64,000 bases of DNA from Candidatus Saccharimonadota bacterium (GCA_028288995.1 JAQGHF010000003.1:248001-312000), one strand, 5' to 3'; numbered from the stretch's first letter, positions 15,734 to 24,794 are shown. The notes: generated by a model not told the origin, from the letters alone. Program-made: numbers and translations.

Positions 15734-16927
15734 ATGAAAACAAAACTTGTCATATTCGGAATTACAGGCGATTTAAGTCGTCGCAAACTATTACCAGCAC
15801 TAAAGGAGATTGTCGGAAGTGGTGAGTTTGAAAACCTGTCTATCGTCGGTGTCTCACGACGTGACGCAAACGTTGCAGAACTCGTTGAAACAGCGACGAA
15901 CAGTGAAGTACTGACTGATTTAACGACTATTTTTACCATGGATCTTGCCCGAGCAGAGGATTACGTCCGCTTGCGCCACTATCTTGATCTTCAAGACGAC
16001 GAACAAGCTTTGATCTACCTCTCTGTGCCACCAAGTGCCGCTGCTGACATTGTCGATTTCCTCGGTCGCGCGGGACTGAATACAAAAAACGTAAAACTTT
16101 TATTTGAGAAGCCATTCGGGTTTGACCTGACGTCCGCACAAGACTTCGTCGAACGTACAGGTCGCTACTACGACGAAGCACAGATTTATCGCATCGATCA
16201 CTATATGGCGAAAGAAGTCGCCGCAGAAGTCATTAGACTCCGTTCTAACGCCGAAAGCAGCGAACATCAGTGGGGAAATGAGTCAGTTGTCTCAGTCGAT
16301 ATCATTGCAACGGAAGAAATCGGCATCGAAGATCGTGCAACTTTTTATGAAGAAACCGGTGCACTGCGTGACTTCATTCAAGGTCACCTGATGCAGTTAC
16401 TTTCCTTGGTATTGATGGACCTTAAGGGACCATTTACGATTATTGATATCGCTTCGCGTCGTTTTAAGGCACTTGAACAACTAAACGTTGCGAATCCTGC
16501 TGATGCGAAGCGTGCGCAGTACGAAGGCTACCAGGAGGAAGTACTCAATCCAGGGAGCCAGACAGAAACATTCGCAAGTGTTCAGCTGACAAGCAATGAT
16601 GCGCGTTGGCTTGGTGTGCCACTTCGACTGACAACCGGAAAGAATCTTGATCAGAAACGAAGCGCAATCACTGTCCGCTATCACGACGGTACAGAAGATA
16701 CATTTGAAGAGGGCAAGATCGTCGCAAAAGATGCGAAACTTCCCGACGCCTACGAACGAGTGTTGGTTGAAGCAATTCGTGGTCGAAAGTATATCTTTAC
16801 AACCAGTCCTGAAGTTCTTCGATCTTGGGAGATTGTCACACCAATTCAAGAGAATTGGCAAATGGATACGACGCCGCTTAAACTATATGAACCAGGCGCT
16901 TCAGTTCGCTCAATCTTAGATAAGTAG
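15734..16927 (+). CDS. zwf: Glucose-6-phosphate 1-dehydrogenase
   Basis: First enzyme of the oxidative pentose phosphate pathway: glucose-6-P + NAD(P)+ to 6-phosphogluconolactone. The N-terminal Rossmann motif reads FGITGDLSRRKLLPAL, and the substrate-binding and catalytic motif is RIDHYMAKE (family RIDHYLGKE) at about residues 155-163. LLFEKPFGFDL supplies the conserved EKPFG. At 397 residues it is clearly shorter than usual (about 480-510), with a trimmed C-terminal domain, but no frameshift is seen. It is transcribed alone from a leaderless promoter, with NrdR-like boxes between it and pyrG. It would produce NADPH and pentose phosphates for nucleotide synthesis. Confidence 0.92.
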   Translation: MKTKLVIFGITGDLSRRKLLPALKEIVGSGEFENLSIVGVSRRDANVAELVETATNSEVLTDLTTIFTMDLARAEDYVRLRHYLDLQDDEQALIYLSVPPSAAADIVDFLGRAGLNTKNVKLLFEKPFGFDLTSAQDFVERTGRYYDEAQIYRIDHYMAKEVAAEVIRLRSNAESSEHQWGNESVVSVDIIATEEIGIEDRATFYEETGALRDFIQGHLMQLLSLVLMDLKGPFTIIDIASRRFKALEQLNVANPADAKRAQYEGYQEEVLNPGSQTETFASVQLTSNDARWLGVPLRLTTGKNLDQKRSAITVRYHDGTEDTFEEGKIVAKDAKLPDAYERVLVEAIRGRKYIFTTSPEVLRSWEIVTPIQENWQMDTTPLKLYEPGASVRSILDK

Positions 16928-16959
16928 ACCGTTGTTATTCGCCGTACAATTGTTGCTAG

Positions 16960-16975
16960 ACGCTATATATAGTGT
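16960..16975 (+). promoter_or_regulatory. NrdR-like box 1 upstream of pyrG
   Basis: ACGCTATATATAGTGT matches the NrdR consensus ACACWATATATWGTGT at 15 of 16 positions and shares the ACGCTA start with both boxes at nrdA. Confidence 0.6.
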
Positions 16976-16992
16976 AGTGACAATACTACAAC

Positions 16993-17008
16993 GTCCTGCA
17001 TCTAGCGT
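16993..17008 (+). promoter_or_regulatory. NrdR-like box 2 upstream of pyrG (weak)
   Basis: GTCCTGCATCTAGCGT is a degenerate copy (11 of 16 identical to nrdA box 1). Its centre is exactly 33 bp from that of box 1, the same spacing as at nrdA. Confidence 0.4.
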
Positions 17009-17026
17009 GTAACACTCATTTAGTGC

Positions 17027-17058
17027 TACAATAAAACCCCATGGAGGTGAAAACAAAC
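17027..17058 (+). promoter_or_regulatory. pyrG promoter -10 box and ribosome site
   Basis: Extended -10 TGCTACAAT (hexamer 17027-17032). An ATG lies eight bases later at 17041, but GGAGGTG (17043-17049) is well placed for a second in-frame ATG at 17059, so two start modes are possible. Confidence 0.55.
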
Positions 17059-18639
17059 ATGGACAAACAGAAGTATATCTTTGTAACTGGGGGAGTCCTT
17101 TCTGGAGTAGGGAAAGGCATTACTGCAGCCAGTATAGGTGCTATCTTGCAGGCCAAGGGCGTAAAAGTTTCTATTCAAAAATGTGACCCGTATCTTAACG
17201 TTGATGCGGGTCTTTTGAATCCAAAAGAGCATGGTGAATGTTTCGTCACAAAAGACGGTGCTGAAACGGATCTTGACCTTGGTCATTATGAGCGTTTTTT
17301 GGATTTGGAATTAACACAGAAGAACGCGACACTGTCTGGAAAACTGCTGAGCCAACTTATTGCCGATGAACGGGCTGGTAAATTTCATGGGCAAACAATC
17401 CAGCTGGTGCCACATCTGACTGGTGCGATTCAAGATGCAATCGAACTCGCTGCCGATGGATCGGAAGTACATATCGTTGAAATTGGCGGAACAGTAGGGG
17501 ATTACGAAGGTCTGAGTTACGTTGAGGCGATTCGTGAATTTGCAAGCCGTGTTGGTCGTGAGAACTGTCTGTATGTGCACGTTGTATATGTGCCATTTAT
17601 TCAGACGAGTAAAGAATTTAAGTCCAAACCAGCACAGAACGCCTTGAATGACCTTCGTGGATTCGGAATTGTGCCTGATTGCGTTGTCGTGCGAACAGAC
17701 GACCCTGCGCCGGTTAGTATTGCGGATAAGATTGCGGCGTTTAGTGGCGTCCGAAAAGATGCCGTCATCTTACTTTCAAATGCTAAGACGGTGTATGAGA
17801 TCCCTCTCACGATTGATGCTAGCGGTATCAACGCTGTCCTCGAGCGATTTACGGGTAATACAAAGAAGGCTGATTTGTCGAAATGGCGAAAGATCGCTGA
17901 CGCGCAAGATGCCACGTATACCCAAAAAGTTCGCATCGGTATGGTCGCAAAATATCTTGATAATGAAGACACGTATATCTCTGTCTTAGAGGCGTTAAAA
18001 GCTGCGGCGTGGCAGGAAAAAGTCGGACTGGAAGTAGTTTGGATTAACGCTGAAGAGTGTGACATAACTGATTTTGAACACATGGATGGATTACTTGTTC
18101 CTGGTGGCTTTGGTAGCCGTGGTATTGAGGGGAAGATCCGGGCTGCAACGTATTCACTTGAGACGAAAAAGCCGTATCTTGGTCTCTGTCTAGGGCTTCA
18201 AATTGCGGTGATTGCCGCTACGCGCCGTGCGGGTTTGAAGGATGCGAACAGTACTGAGTTTGATCCTGACACAGAACATAACGTTGTCTATATTATGGAA
18301 GGTCAGGCAGGAAAAGAATCAACCGGTGGAACACTTCGCCTTGGCAACTATACTGCCGAGTTAATAAAAGGTTCACAAGCGGCAAAGGCCTACGGTGCAA
18401 CCGAGATTGTTGAACGCCACCGTCATCGCTATGAAGTGAATCAAAAATATCTTAAGGACATTGAAAAAGGTGGTCTGACGATTAGCGGACTTTCACCAGA
18501 CGGCAAGTTGGTTGAATACATTGAAGCGCCAGGGAATCCGTTCTTTGTTGCAACGCAGGCTCACCCAGAGTTTAAAAGTCGCCCATATCGACCACACCCT
18601 TTGTTTGTTGGACTGATTAAAGCTGCAGCGGGGAAGTAA
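17059..18639 (+). CDS. pyrG: CTP synthase
   Basis: Makes CTP from UTP using glutamine and ATP. The N-terminal synthetase domain begins KYIFVTGGVLSGVGKGITAAS (P-loop region split after GVLSGVGKG), with CDPYLNVDAG and the EIGGTVGDYEG motif; the C-terminal class I glutamine amidotransferase domain has the nucleophile Cys in LGLCLGLQIA and the catalytic His-Glu in ATQAHPEFKSR. Length (526 residues) is normal. I prefer ATG 17059 because GGAGGTG lies nine bases before it, and the family usually starts at (M)xKYIFVTGG; a leaderless start at 17041 would add six residues. The upstream NrdR-like boxes suggest joint control with ribonucleotide reductase. Confidence 0.96.
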   Translation: MDKQKYIFVTGGVLSGVGKGITAASIGAILQAKGVKVSIQKCDPYLNVDAGLLNPKEHGECFVTKDGAETDLDLGHYERFLDLELTQKNATLSGKLLSQLIADERAGKFHGQTIQLVPHLTGAIQDAIELAADGSEVHIVEIGGTVGDYEGLSYVEAIREFASRVGRENCLYVHVVYVPFIQTSKEFKSKPAQNALNDLRGFGIVPDCVVVRTDDPAPVSIADKIAAFSGVRKDAVILLSNAKTVYEIPLTIDASGINAVLERFTGNTKKADLSKWRKIADAQDATYTQKVRIGMVAKYLDNEDTYISVLEALKAAAWQEKVGLEVVWINAEECDITDFEHMDGLLVPGGFGSRGIEGKIRAATYSLETKKPYLGLCLGLQIAVIAATRRAGLKDANSTEFDPDTEHNVVYIMEGQAGKESTGGTLRLGNYTAELIKGSQAAKAYGATEIVERHRHRYEVNQKYLKDIEKGGLTISGLSPDGKLVEYIEAPGNPFFVATQAHPEFKSRPYRPHPLFVGLIKAAAGK

Positions 18640-18645
18640 TTGCGT

Positions 18646-18659
18646 TATAATACTCACTA
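18646..18659 (+). promoter_or_regulatory. -10 box of argS, leaderless arrangement
   Basis: TATAAT (18646-18651) then eight bases to ATG 18660; no Shine-Dalgarno. Confidence 0.55.
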
Positions 18660-20333
18660 ATGGAAGAAAAAATTTCTCGAGAGATCAAATCGTTATTTGA
18701 TGTCGATGTCCCAGTTCAGCTGACTCGTCCTGAGCCAGAATTTGGTGATTACGCGACAAATATTGCATTGCAACTTGCGGGACGCCTTGGTAAGAATCCG
18801 CGTGAAGTAGCTGATGCAATTACCGCTCGACTTCGCGCATCAGGCGACTTTAGCGAAGTATCTGTCGCTGGACCTGGATTTATTAATATTCGTGTTGCAG
18901 AAGATGCCCTTCGTATAGAACTCGATAAGATGGTGGATACTGGATATGGTAAATCGCATGTCTTCGACGGTAAGATTGTTGTTACTGAATACTCCGACCC
19001 AAACCCTTTCAAAGTGCTCCATGCAGGGCATCTCTACACGAGTGTGATTGGTGATGCGATCTCGAACTTAATTGAACAAGCCGGCGGAAATGTCCACCGT
19101 GTTAACTTTGGTGGTGACGTCGGGCTTCACGTTGCAAAGACGTTGTGGGCTATTATCCGAAAACTCGGTGGTGAGCATCCTGAAAAACTTTTTGATATTC
19201 CCGAGGCTGAGCGATCTGAATGGATGGCAGCATGCTACGTTGAGGGAACCGGCGCATATGAAGACGATGAACAAGCAAAGATTGATATTACTGCTTTGAA
19301 CAAAAAAGTGTATCAAATCCATAATGATAACGATCATGAATCAACACTCGCGCAAATTTATTGGACGTGTCGTGAATGGAGTTATGACTACTTCAACGCA
19401 TTTTATAAGCGAATCGGTACGTCATTTGAGAAGTATTATCCCGAGAGTGAGACTGCACCAACTGGTCTTGCAACTGTGCTTGAACAAAAGGAAAAGGGCG
19501 TCTATGAAGATAGTGAAGGTGCAATTATCTTTAAGGGTGAACCGTACGGTCTCCATACTCGTGTATTCGTAAACAAAGAGGGGCTCCCAACGTACGAAGC
19601 TAAAGATGTTGGTCTGAGTATTAAAAAATGGGATGATTATCATTTTGACGAATCAGTCATCATTACGGGAAACGATATCACCGAGTACATGAAAGTAGTC
19701 CTGAAGAGTATCGAGCAGTTCCAGCCTGAACTCGCAAAACGAACCCTTCATATTACTCATGGAAATGTGAAGCTTGCCGGCGGTGTTAAGATGAGTAGTC
19801 GAAAAGGTAACTTCCTTCGCGCTGTTGATGTGCTAGAGGCTGCAGCTGACGAAAACGAGAAGGCTCAAGGAAACCGTGACGATGCTCCTGTGCTTGGTGC
19901 TATTAAATACGCGTTCCTCAAAAACCGTATCGGACCCGATGTTATTTTTGATCCGCACGAATCGGTGGGACTTCAGGGTAATAGTGGGCCGTACCTTCAG
20001 TATGCTTATGCCCGCGCTGTATCAATTCTTTCAAAACTCCAGGATGAGTATCTGGGCGCACAAACCGACGGATTTGATGTGGGTGAGCGAGGTTTACTTG
20101 TGAAAATGACAGAGTTTGGTGAAGTCATTGAAGAGGCGACAAAGCAGCTTGCGCCACACCTTGTGTGTACGTATTTATATGAACTTGCTCAGACGTTTAA
20201 CCGTTTTTACGAAGCGAGTCGAATTGTTGACGATCCACGCGAGGCAATCCGAGGTCGTCTTGTTAGTGCCTATGCTGGCATTCTAAAGAGCGGCCTTAAT
20301 CTTCTCGGTATTCAAGCTCCCGATCATATGTAA
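18660..20333 (+). CDS. argS: Arginyl-tRNA synthetase
   Basis: Class I synthetase charging tRNA-Arg. The N-terminal additional domain is followed by the ATP-binding HIGH-type motif HAGHLYTSVIGD within SDPNPFKVLHAGHL, and the second signature as KMSSRKGNFLR. The C-terminal DALR anticodon-binding domain includes AQTFNRFYEASRIVDD and the end AGILKSGLNLLGI. Length (557 residues) is typical. It follows pyrG by 20 bases but has its own leaderless promoter. The stretch after it is T-rich (TTTTTTCTTTTTTT) without a clear hairpin. Confidence 0.96.
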   Translation: MEEKISREIKSLFDVDVPVQLTRPEPEFGDYATNIALQLAGRLGKNPREVADAITARLRASGDFSEVSVAGPGFINIRVAEDALRIELDKMVDTGYGKSHVFDGKIVVTEYSDPNPFKVLHAGHLYTSVIGDAISNLIEQAGGNVHRVNFGGDVGLHVAKTLWAIIRKLGGEHPEKLFDIPEAERSEWMAACYVEGTGAYEDDEQAKIDITALNKKVYQIHNDNDHESTLAQIYWTCREWSYDYFNAFYKRIGTSFEKYYPESETAPTGLATVLEQKEKGVYEDSEGAIIFKGEPYGLHTRVFVNKEGLPTYEAKDVGLSIKKWDDYHFDESVIITGNDITEYMKVVLKSIEQFQPELAKRTLHITHGNVKLAGGVKMSSRKGNFLRAVDVLEAAADENEKAQGNRDDAPVLGAIKYAFLKNRIGPDVIFDPHESVGLQGNSGPYLQYAYARAVSILSKLQDEYLGAQTDGFDVGERGLLVKMTEFGEVIEEATKQLAPHLVCTYLYELAQTFNRFYEASRIVDDPREAIRGRLVSAYAGILKSGLNLLGIQAPDHM

Positions 20334-20415
20334 TTTGCTCCTCTTTTTTCTTTTTTTCAAAATGCATTATGATAAGTATATATAAACCAGGGTATCGGGT
20401 TCTAAGGAGTGAATA

Positions 20416-20898
20416 ATGGCAGCGAAATCAACGGTAGCGAAGAAGACGGCAGCGAATAAAGCAGCAGCCAAAAGTGCGATAACGAGGGCGAAGCATACAC
20501 CACTCAAGGAACCAAGAATTCTAGAGATTGCAAAAGAAGGTACTTCTAAAATTGTTGGTACTGGTGCCAAAGAAGCTGGTGGGTTTATCACCTTCGTTCG
20601 CGAACAAGGCGTTGTTGGACTTGCTGTAGGTTTGGCAATTGGTACTGCAGCAGGTGCTGCGGTCAAACAGATCGTTGATGGCTTCATTAACCCAATCGTC
20701 GGATTCCTTATCGGCGGTATCGACCTTGCGAAGGTAAGGTGGGTAATTGTCGCACCACATGCAGATGGCAATGGTGGACTTGTACTGAGCTGGGGCGCAA
20801 TTCTTTCAGCACTCATTACATTGATTGCAACTGCATTTGTGATCTACTGGTTAGTTCACATCGCAAAACTAGACAAGCTTGATAAAAAGAAAGATTAA
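20416..20898 (+). CDS. mscL: MscL-family mechanosensitive channel with basic N-terminal extension
   Basis: Membrane channel that opens under turgor stress. After a Lys/Ala-rich N terminus of about 45 residues comes the MscL pattern: GGFITFVREQGVVGLAVGL, then AIGTAAGAAVKQIVDGFINP (TM1 gate helix and family VxxLVxdIIMP), a short periplasmic loop, and the second membrane helix ILSALITLIATAFVIYWLV, ending in KLDKLDKKKD. Standard MscL is about 130 residues and starts close to the FxxF motif; the extra AKKTAAN-type basic tail is unusual and resembles that on ribosomal protein S20 in this window. AAGGAG sits seven bases before the ATG. Single gene. Confidence 0.85.
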   Translation: MAAKSTVAKKTAANKAAAKSAITRAKHTPLKEPRILEIAKEGTSKIVGTGAKEAGGFITFVREQGVVGLAVGLAIGTAAGAAVKQIVDGFINPIVGFLIGGIDLAKVRWVIVAPHADGNGGLVLSWGAILSALITLIATAFVIYWLVHIAKLDKLDKKKD

Positions 20899-20922
20899 TT
20901 TCTTCCGAACATAATTCAATCA

Positions 20923-20955
20923 AATTATACCTCGTCACCAAGACGGGGTATAATT
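20923..20955. terminator. Symmetric hairpin between mscL and msrB, overlapping the msrB -10 box
   Basis: A 14-bp stem (20923-20936 with 20942-20955, one G-U pair) with a 5-base loop. Its 3' arm contains TATAAT (20949-20954), the -10 box of msrB, and its 5' arm gives TATAAT on the other strand. It may end mscL transcription, but it also places the promoter in an inverted repeat. Confidence 0.55.
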
Positions 20956-20960
20956 GTTAT

Positions 20961-21356
20961 ATGACAACACCGGCAGACTACAAGGCAAAGCTCACTGACG
21001 AGCAATATAATATACTGTTCAATAAAGCGACAGAGGTGCCCTTTAGTGGTGAATATGATCAAATGTTTGCAGAGGGTGAGTATGCCTGTGCGGCCTGTGG
21101 TACGGTACTTTTTGATAGTGACAAAAAATTTGATGCTTACTGTGGTTGGCCAAGTTTTTATGATGCCAAACCTGGCGCAGTTATATTTCACGAAGACACG
21201 ACGCTTGGTATGAAGCGTGTTGAGGTTACCTGTGCAACGTGTGGTGGTCATCTTGGACATGTCTTTGAGGGCGAAGGACTCGATATCCCGACCGACCAGC
21301 GCTACTGTATTAATTCACTGAGCCTTACGTTTATCCCAAAAGTCGCTGAACGGTAG
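20961..21356 (+). CDS. msrB: Peptide-methionine (R)-S-oxide reductase
   Basis: Reduces methionine-R-sulfoxide in oxidised proteins. Structural zinc ligands are complete: CAAC at about residues 43-46 and CATC at about 92-95, followed by GGHLGHVFEGEG. The catalytic Cys is in RYCINSLSL near the C terminus, the normal position. 131 residues is the usual length of a stand-alone MsrB. The gene starts six bases after TATAAT, so the mRNA should be leaderless. It is followed by orn, which has a separate promoter. No MsrA is visible in this window. Confidence 0.95.
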   Translation: MTTPADYKAKLTDEQYNILFNKATEVPFSGEYDQMFAEGEYACAACGTVLFDSDKKFDAYCGWPSFYDAKPGAVIFHEDTTLGMKRVEVTCATCGGHLGHVFEGEGLDIPTDQRYCINSLSLTFIPKVAER

Positions 21357-21366
21357 CTATAAAGGG

Positions 21367-21380
21367 TATAATAAACACTA
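21367..21380 (+). promoter_or_regulatory. -10 box of orn, leaderless arrangement
   Basis: TATAAT (21367-21372) then eight bases to ATG 21381. Confidence 0.55.
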
Positions 21381-21938
21381 ATGAGCAACAAAACGAGCAA
21401 AAAGATCCTTTGGATTGATTTAGAAATGACTGGTCTTGATCCTGCAGAGGACCGTATTTTAGAAGTCGCTGCAATTGTGACTGATTGGGATTTTAAAGAA
21501 CTTGAAACCTATGAAGCGGCAGTAAAAGTTGGCGCGAGGCTTATCGAAAAACGAATGCATAAAGGTCCGTCGAAAGATTTTTGGGAAAAGTTTCCCGCGG
21601 TTCGTGATGCGCTACTGAAACAAAATGATGAACAGGGTCGTTCTGGGCGTACTATCGAAAATGAACTGCTTGCCTTGGTTAAAAAACATTTTGATAAGGA
21701 TGTTGCTGTGCTGCTTGGCGGTAACTCGATTCACATGGATCGACGGTTCATTATCAATGAGTGGGGACGTCTTGATGCACGACTCAACTATCGTATGCTC
21801 GACGTCAGTGCATTTAAAGTTGTGTTTGAAGGTAAATACGGCAAGAAGTTTGCAAAGCCAGAAAATCACCGTGCTCTTGATGACATTCGCGGCAGCATTA
21901 TGGAACTGAAATACTACCTTGGGAAGGTCAAAGTATGA
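21381..21938 (+). CDS. orn: Oligoribonuclease
   Basis: DEDDh 3'-5' exonuclease that finishes RNA decay by degrading di- and short oligonucleotides. Motifs: ExoI LWIDLEMTGLDPAEDRILEV (Asp, Glu), ExoII with GGNSIHMDRRFI, and ExoIII HRALDDIRGSI (His, Asp). 185 residues is the normal length. The stop overlaps the next start as ATGA, so the following YjbR-like gene is coupled to it. Orn in the same window as a DHH-family protein, pnp and RNase J covers several steps of RNA turnover. Confidence 0.94.
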   Translation: MSNKTSKKILWIDLEMTGLDPAEDRILEVAAIVTDWDFKELETYEAAVKVGARLIEKRMHKGPSKDFWEKFPAVRDALLKQNDEQGRSGRTIENELLALVKKHFDKDVAVLLGGNSIHMDRRFIINEWGRLDARLNYRMLDVSAFKVVFEGKYGKKFAKPENHRALDDIRGSIMELKYYLGKVKV

Positions 21939-22273
21939 CCCATAAAGAGCTAGAAGCATACCTCCTTAGTTTCTCTAATACGTGGCTCGACTATCCATTT
22001 GGCGAAGGTACTGCTGTCTATAAAATTGGTCACAAGGAAACTGGCGAGGGTAAAATGTACGCCATTATTGAAGAGGGCAGCAAGCCACTTCGTGTCAGTT
22101 TAAAGTGTGATCCTAATTTGGCCGAAACATTACGTGCAAAATACGAAACGGTTGTGCCGGGATATCATCTGAACAAAAAACACTGGAACACTATTATTTG
22201 TTCAGGCCAATTAGACGACGAAGAGATCAAAGATCTTGCTCGCCTTAGCTACAATCTTGTTGCCGGTAACTAA
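21935..22273 (+). CDS. MmcQ/YjbR-family protein
   Basis: Small protein of the MmcQ/YjbR fold (CyaY-like DNA-binding fold in the family description; biochemical role not established). Seen: TWLDYPFGEGTAVYKIG (family xxxdyPfg..v.vfkv), MYAIIE, LRVSLKCDP, VVPGYHLNKKHWNTI (family pgyhmnkkhWntv) and a C-terminal helix EIKDLARLSYNLV. 112 residues is typical. It overlaps orn by four bases and converges on a minus-strand gene with a four-base overlap. Confidence 0.85.
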   Translation: MTHKELEAYLLSFSNTWLDYPFGEGTAVYKIGHKETGEGKMYAIIEEGSKPLRVSLKCDPNLAETLRAKYETVVPGYHLNKKHWNTIICSGQLDDEEIKDLARLSYNLVAGN

Positions 22274-22986
22274 TCCGCCGCTGTAAAGTTTGCGAACGAT
22301 GCTTGCGTTGGCTTGAGGTTGTCATAGGCTGACTGCAAGAATGTTTTGAGTCCAGCGCTGCCCGTTGATGTATAGATCTGGTTCATGAGCGTCATTAATG
22401 TACCAAGTTGGTACGCCATCTCTCGTGCATAGGTGCGGTCAAAGACAGCATTAAGTCGCGCGTCTTCTAGGCGTGCCGAAAGGGCAGTGGTCGATTCTGA
22501 TGCCACAATACTTTTACTAAGACTCTTGGTATTAATACCTGCAGCCGTCAGTGGTGCTGTAATATCTCGGTTTGTATTTGTCATGTAAAGGTTGAGGTTG
22601 CTGTTCAAGCTACGAAGTTCGCTACTTTTGAGGTTTGGTTGTGCGGCGGTCACAACCACCTGCGTTGCTGTCAGTCGAGCAGACAGGTGCTCCAAGGGGT
22701 CTTTTTTACTGGCTGTAATGTTGCCCACTATTACAGCCAGGATGATAACCAAAACGACGATTGCCGCACCAATGAGAAGTAACTGTTTAATACCGAAAGA
22801 GAATATTGGTTTTTTGGGTGCATGTGGCGCAATTTGATTAAGATAATCAGTTGGTAAGCCGGTAGGTGCTGAAGGCTGTCCGACGTACGTAATCGGTGGA
22901 GACACCGGAGCTGGTGCGTGGGGTGGAACTGGCTCTGAGGGTGGAGTTTGAGATGGTGTCTCTTGCGGCGATTGATTAGGATACAT
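22270..22986 (-). CDS. Proline-rich membrane-anchored protein of unknown function
   Basis: No family recognised. The first 75 residues are a Pro/Thr/Ser/Gln-rich cytoplasmic-type tail (SQTPPSEPVPPHAPAPVSPP), then one membrane helix QLLLIGAAIVVLVIILAVIV (about 79-98), then an extracytoplasmic helical domain of about 135 residues without Cys (SSELRSLNSNLNLYMTNTN, REMAYQLGTLMTLMNQIY). The layout, Pro-rich tail then TM then helical domain, recurs in Saccharibacteria-type envelope proteins and resembles the tail-anchored protein at 43704. ATG 22986 is preceded by GGGGCA; a longer frame begins at 23007. Divergent from dnaG. Confidence 0.6.
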   Translation of the reverse strand: MYPNQSPQETPSQTPPSEPVPPHAPAPVSPPITYVGQPSAPTGLPTDYLNQIAPHAPKKPIFSFGIKQLLLIGAAIVVLVIILAVIVGNITASKKDPLEHLSARLTATQVVVTAAQPNLKSSELRSLNSNLNLYMTNTNRDITAPLTAAGINTKSLSKSIVASESTTALSARLEDARLNAVFDRTYAREMAYQLGTLMTLMNQIYTSTGSAGLKTFLQSAYDNLKPTQASFANFTAAD

Positions 22987-23030
22987 ACTGCCCCAATTTA
23001 AGCACAAACAATAACAGAGGTAAAGGGTGC

Positions 23031-23042
23031 TATAATGTACAC
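23031..23042 (+). promoter_or_regulatory. -10 box of dnaG-rpoD operon, leaderless arrangement
   Basis: TATAAT (23031-23036) then six bases to ATG 23043. Confidence 0.6.
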
Positions 23043-24794
23043 ATGCAGGACATGAAAGAGGAAGTCCGGTCTCGCCTCAATATCGAGGACGTTGTCGGGG
23101 AGTACGTGCAGCTCAAGCGAGCGGGGCGTAACTTCAAAGGGCTCAGTCCTTTTACGGGTGAACGAACCCCGAGCTTTTACGTCAGTCCGGATAAAAATAT
23201 TTGGCATGATTTTTCTTCAAATAAAGGGGGCGATGTCTTTAGCTTTGTCATGGAAGTTGAGGGAATTGATTTCCGCGCTGCCCTTGAACTTCTTGCTCGT
23301 CGCGTCGGCGTCGATTTGGCGCAGTACGATTCTGCAGGTGCCCAGGAGATGGCGAAGCGCAAAAATCGTCTTTATGAAATTCTTGAACTGGCGACGCAGT
23401 ACTATCAGCAGAGTTTACTGAAAAACCAACATGCTGTCGAGTATGTCTTTGGGAAACGAAAATTAAGTAAAGCGATTGTGCAATCCTTCCGCATTGGCTA
23501 CGCACCGTCAACTGGTGATGCATTGGTTAACTTCTTAAAAATGAAGAAATTTACGCAAAAGGAAGCGCAGGATGCCGGGCTTTTAAATCGGTATAACGGT
23601 GATCTTTTTCGTGGTCGCATGATGGTGCCGCTGATGGATGGTTCGGGACGAGTAATTGGCTTTACCGCTCGAATCTTAAATGATAACGAACCAAACGCAC
23701 CGAAGTACTTAAATACTCCAGAAACGATGCTGTATAACAAAGGTCGTCATGTCTTTGGTCTATCACAAGCAAAAGAAGCAATTCGTAGGGATGATTATGC
23801 GGTAATTGTAGAAGGCAACCTTGATGTTGTGAGTAGTCATCAAGTTGGCGTGTCGCAAGTTGTTGCAACCGCCGGAACTGCAATGACGGAGAGTCACCTG
23901 AAGGCGTTAGTACGTCTGACGCCAAATGCACGCCTGGCTTTTGATGGTGATGCGGCTGGGCTTGCTGCGACCGAACGGGCAATTCCTATCGCGCAGTCAG
24001 TCGGCATTGACCTGACGATTATTAGCCTCTCTGACGGCGCGAAAGACCCGGATGAGCTTATTCAAATAGACCCCGCCCTGTGGCAAAAGGCAATTGATGA
24101 AGCGGAACCCGTCATTGATTGGATTCTCACGCAGTATTCAAGACGAGAAGACTTAACGACAGCGATAGGGAAGCGCAAATTTACGACTGCGGCGCTTCGT
24201 GTGATCCGTGCACTACAAGACCCCGTGGAACAAGAACACTATCTGCAGAAGGTTTCAACGTACACCGATTCATCGATCGAAACCTTGAAAGAGAAGCTTG
24301 CTGGTACGGATGAACCTGACGAGAAGATTCTTAAAAAAGTTGCTCAATCCAGTGAACCAGTAAAGGTAGATCCTAATGGCTACCAAGAAAATCTGCTGGC
24401 TGTTGCGCTCATCGACCCAGCGGTTCGGGAGCTCTTGAAGGATGTGCAGCCAGATATGCTCGCGACAGATGAGCAGAAAGCGGTGCTGGAATATACCAAG
24501 AATAGCTCGGAAGTGCCCGCCGATGTGCCCACCGACTTGCAAAATTACGATACGTATGTGAAAATAGTATTATTAAAGGCCGATGCTCGCTATGGGGAGT
24601 GGAGTGACGAAGATCGTTACTTCGAAACTGCCCGCCTGGTCCGCCAACTGATAACAGAACACAAGAAAATCGCAAAAGACTCTCTGACAGCACAACTACG
24701 CGCCGCCGAACAAAACGGTGAAGACACGCGTGCAACGGAGATCAGACAACAGCTCAATGAACTTATAAAGGAGATACCTCGTGCCCAGAAGTAA
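23043..24794 (+). CDS. dnaG: DNA primase DnaG without zinc ligands
   Basis: Synthesises RNA primers at the replication fork. The N-terminal domain follows the zinc-ribbon sequence pattern, but all four metal ligands are replaced: CPFH reads SPFT ([15 protein letters not shown]) and CFGC reads DFSS ([15 protein letters not shown]). The fold may persist without metal. The TOPRIM catalytic core is intact: [18 protein letters not shown] (catalytic Glu), and [14 protein letters not shown] (DxD). The RNA polymerase fold part with KYLNTPET and the helicase-binding C-terminal region follow. 583 residues is normal. It starts leaderless at 23043 and overlaps rpoD by 14 bases. Confidence 0.95.
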   Translation: MQDMKEEVRSRLNIEDVVGEYVQLKRAGRNFKGLSPFTGERTPSFYVSPDKNIWHDFSSNKGGDVFSFVMEVEGIDFRAALELLARRVGVDLAQYDSAGAQEMAKRKNRLYEILELATQYYQQSLLKNQHAVEYVFGKRKLSKAIVQSFRIGYAPSTGDALVNFLKMKKFTQKEAQDAGLLNRYNGDLFRGRMMVPLMDGSGRVIGFTARILNDNEPNAPKYLNTPETMLYNKGRHVFGLSQAKEAIRRDDYAVIVEGNLDVVSSHQVGVSQVVATAGTAMTESHLKALVRLTPNARLAFDGDAAGLAATERAIPIAQSVGIDLTIISLSDGAKDPDELIQIDPALWQKAIDEAEPVIDWILTQYSRREDLTTAIGKRKFTTAALRVIRALQDPVEQEHYLQKVSTYTDSSIETLKEKLAGTDEPDEKILKKVAQSSEPVKVDPNGYQENLLAVALIDPAVRELLKDVQPDMLATDEQKAVLEYTKNSSEVPADVPTDLQNYDTYVKIVLLKADARYGEWSDEDRYFETARLVRQLITEHKKIAKDSLTAQLRAAEQNGEDTRATEIRQQLNELIKEIPRAQK

